Shown in pieces: positions 6,021 to 7,420 of a stretch of 7,420 nucleotides of DNA. The stretch spans positions 1 to 7,420 of the forward strand of contig PFUQ01000161.1 in assembly GCA_002790175.1 (NCBI GenBank), given 5' to 3'. Positions within the stretch are counted from its first letter, which is position 1. Each line of letters starts with the position of its first letter. The stretch comes from Flavobacteriales bacterium CG_4_9_14_3_um_filter_32_8 (GTDB taxonomy: Bacteria > Bacteroidota > Bacteroidia > Flavobacteriales_E > Vicingaceae). Position numbers and translations under genes: made by a program. Below the pieces are notes generated by a model. It made no database searches, was not told the origin of the DNA, and worked only from the letters and a program-made list of their open reading frames with translations.

Positions 6021-6944
6021 ATGAAAGCGTTAGTTATATCAGGAGGAGGAAGTAAGGGTGCATTTGCTGGAGGCATTGCCGAGTACTTAATCAACAACAA
6101 AAAAAATGAATACGATATTTTTGTCGGAAGTTCGGTTGGTAGCTTGTTAATCAGTCAACTCGCTTTAAACAATGTTGCCCACATTAAAAAAACATTTACT
6201 AGTATTTCCAATAGAGATATTTTTAGCATTTCTCCTTTTATCGTTAACGATAAAGACGAAGCGTGTAACATAAGGATTAACCATTTTAATACCCTGCGTG
6301 CATTTTTAAAAGGATGCAATACTTTTGGAGAAAGTAAAAATTTAAGGAAATTAATTGAGAAAGTACATTCTGAAAACGATTTTGAGCAATTAAAAAAATC
6401 AAAGAAAGTATTCTTTACCGTTTCCAACTTAACACAAGAAAAGGTAGAATATATTGATGTTACGCGGTGCAATTACAACGACTATCTGGATTGGATGTGG
6501 GCTTCGGCAAATTATGTTCCTTTTATGAGTTTAATGACCAAAAACGGAAACCAATATGCCGATGGTGGCTTTGGTACTCATGTTCCAGTATTGCACGCCA
6601 TAAACAATGGAGCAACTGATATTGATGTGATTATTTTAGACGAACAAAATCAGGGAAACATCAATAATAACCACTACCAAAATCCTTTTCAATCGCTCAT
6701 GGGAGTTTTTCGCTACATGACCAACCAAATTGCTTTAAAAGATGTACTCATTGCCAAATTGGGTGGGCGACAAGCTCAAATAGATGTAAAATTGTGGTAT
6801 CCAAAAAATAATATTACCAATAACCCTATGTATTTTAATCCAAAACTAATGAGCCAATGGTGGAACGATGGCTACGAACATGCAAAAACAACAAAACCAA
6901 TATGCCATTGTTTCATGGCAAATGGTGAAATAAAAGAAATGTAA
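6021..6944 (+). CDS. Patatin-like phospholipase family protein
   Basis: A 307-residue cytoplasmic protein of the patatin-like lipid acyl hydrolase family, which uses a Ser-Asp dyad. The oxyanion-hole motif SGGGSKGAFAGG is at residues 7-18. The nucleophile motif GSSVG is at 36-40 (Ser38), and the catalytic Asp lies in DGGFGTHVP (Asp181). All key residues are present, so it should be active on acyl lipids; the natural substrate is unknown. The ATG at 6021 was chosen over a TTG at 5982 that would overlap the hydrolase gene, because the glycine-rich motif normally begins within 10 residues of the N-terminus. It is 10 bp downstream of the alpha/beta hydrolase gene, pointing to a two-gene lipid or ester hydrolase unit. 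A palindromic MITE-like element begins shortly after the stop. Confidence 0.93.
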   Translation: MKALVISGGGSKGAFAGGIAEYLINNKKNEYDIFVGSSVGSLLISQLALNNVAHIKKTFTSISNRDIFSISPFIVNDKDEACNIRINHFNTLRAFLKGCNTFGESKNLRKLIEKVHSENDFEQLKKSKKVFFTVSNLTQEKVEYIDVTRCNYNDYLDWMWASANYVPFMSLMTKNGNQYADGGFGTHVPVLHAINNGATDIDVIILDEQNQGNINNNHYQNPFQSLMGVFRYMTNQIALKDVLIAKLGGRQAQIDVKLWYPKNNITNNPMYFNPKLMSQWWNDGYEHAKTTKPICHCFMANGEIKEM

Positions 6945-6950
6945 AAAACC

Positions 6951-7115
6951 TTAGGAACTGTAACGAAATAAACTATTCATTTTGGTTTGTTCTTTTGCCA
7001 TTTTTCTTCGTTGTAAACTCTTTAAATAGCTCAGGCTATTCGCATCATTTACGCCTTGAAAAAGAACAAAATTACTACACCAATTCTGCACACTTTATTT
7101 CGTTACAGTTCCTTA
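6951..7115. mobile_element. MITE-like palindromic element with 19-20 bp terminal inverted repeats
   Basis: The left arm AGGAACTGTAACGAAATAAA (6953-6972) is repeated perfectly as its reverse complement at 7094-7113. Further inward, TTTGTTCTTTT (6986-6996) is mirrored by AAAAGAACAAA (7060-7070). The exact middle is a hairpin, AATAGC-TCAG-GCTATT (7025-7040), so the element is close to a complete imperfect palindrome. The triplet TTA flanks both ends (6951-6953 and 7113-7115) and may be a target-site duplication; the element proper would then be 6954-7112, 159 bp. It encodes no transposase and fills most of the 182-bp gap between the patatin and glutamate synthase genes. A non-autonomous transposable element is the best explanation; a structured RNA or bidirectional transcription barrier is the alternative. 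Confidence 0.7.
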
Positions 7116-7126
7116 ATCTAAAAAAA

Positions 7127-7420
7127 ATGAAATATAAAGAAAAGTTTATCCTGCTATCTGTAGCTTTATTGATAACAATTGGAATAATTTCCATTTATTG
7201 GGATACCATATTATGGAGTTTAATCGTTATTGCTCCTGTCCTATTGTTGGGTTTTTCAGACATTATCCAGAAAAAACAATCCATCAAAAAAAATTTTCCA
7301 GTAATTGGGCATTTTAGATATCTACTCGAAAGTGTTCGACCAGAAATTATGCAATATTTTGTAGAAACCAATACCGAAGGAGCTCCCATTAATCGACAAT
7401 TTCGTTCGTTAATTTATCAA
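7127..7420 (+). CDS. FMN-binding glutamate synthase family protein, 5' part only
   Basis: The first 98 residues of a gene that runs off the right edge. The N-terminus has two hydrophobic segments (about 7-24 and 28-43), as in the membrane-anchored subgroup of these proteins. It is followed by NFPVIGHFRYLLESVRPEIMQYFVE and then APINRQFRSLIYQ. This block is the characteristic start of proteins annotated as FMN-binding glutamate synthase family (related to the GltB synthase domain). The FMN and iron-sulfur regions lie beyond the window, so activity cannot be judged, and such stand-alone proteins are not proven glutamate synthases. The ATG at 7127 follows an A-run directly downstream of the palindromic element, whose right end lies only 12-14 bp upstream, so any leader or promoter would have to lie within that element or upstream of it. 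Confidence 0.87.
   Translation, partial: MKYKEKFILLSVALLITIGIISIYWDTILWSLIVIAPVLLLGFSDIIQKKQSIKKNFPVIGHFRYLLESVRPEIMQYFVETNTEGAPINRQFRSLIYQ

Noticed and set aside
6155..6472. Minus-strand ORF of 105 codons
   Set aside because: Antisense to the patatin gene, with no recognisable domain.
6953..7113. The palindrome as an intrinsic terminator for the patatin gene
   Set aside because: There is no T-run after the right arm on the plus strand, and the loop is far too long for a standard terminator.
7195..7389. Minus-strand ORF of 64 codons
   Set aside because: Antisense to the glutamate synthase family gene, whose N-terminal block is recognisable on the plus strand.

Overview
This window looks like a chromosomal segment of a Bacteroidota bacterium, most likely a flavobacterium-like lineage. 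The DNA is very AT-rich, start codons lack Shine-Dalgarno sequences and follow A/T-rich leaders, and the protein families (DUF3179, Thioredoxin_9, YceI, type II NADH dehydrogenase, FMN-binding glutamate synthase) fit that group. There are no rRNA, tRNA, CRISPR or phage genes.

Left half, minus strand (54-2884). A secreted thioredoxin-fold protein (2465-2884) is followed by its own intrinsic terminator. Beyond it lies a likely operon of a cytoplasmic Thioredoxin_9 protein (1630-2262), a small DUF2721-like membrane protein whose ATG abuts the previous stop (1246-1629), and a secreted DUF3179 protein (54-1181).

Right half, plus strand (3185-7420). A secreted YceI-family protein is followed 22 bp later by a type II NADH dehydrogenase (ndh). 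Next come an alpha/beta hydrolase and, 10 bp after it, a patatin-like phospholipase. A 159-161 bp, nearly fully palindromic MITE-like element fills most of the next gap. The window ends in the 5' part of an FMN-binding glutamate synthase family gene.

The most notable signal is regulatory. Three transcription units (the secreted thioredoxin, the Thioredoxin_9 operon and yceI-ndh) each carry the same bipartite promoter-like motif, TTTGTCAG-N17-G(A/T)CT. Spacing is identical in all three, the orientation is correct, and each copy lies 30-70 bp before the first codon. This looks like an extracytoplasmic-function (ECF) sigma factor promoter. It would unite thiol redox proteins in two compartments, a YceI lipocalin-like protein and a quinone-reducing NADH dehydrogenase in one envelope or redox stress regulon. 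The stimulus and the sigma factor are not visible in the window. Two proteins also depart from their families: the secreted thioredoxin seems to lack the usual cis-proline, and the hydrolase lacks the OsmC domain usually fused to its closest relatives.
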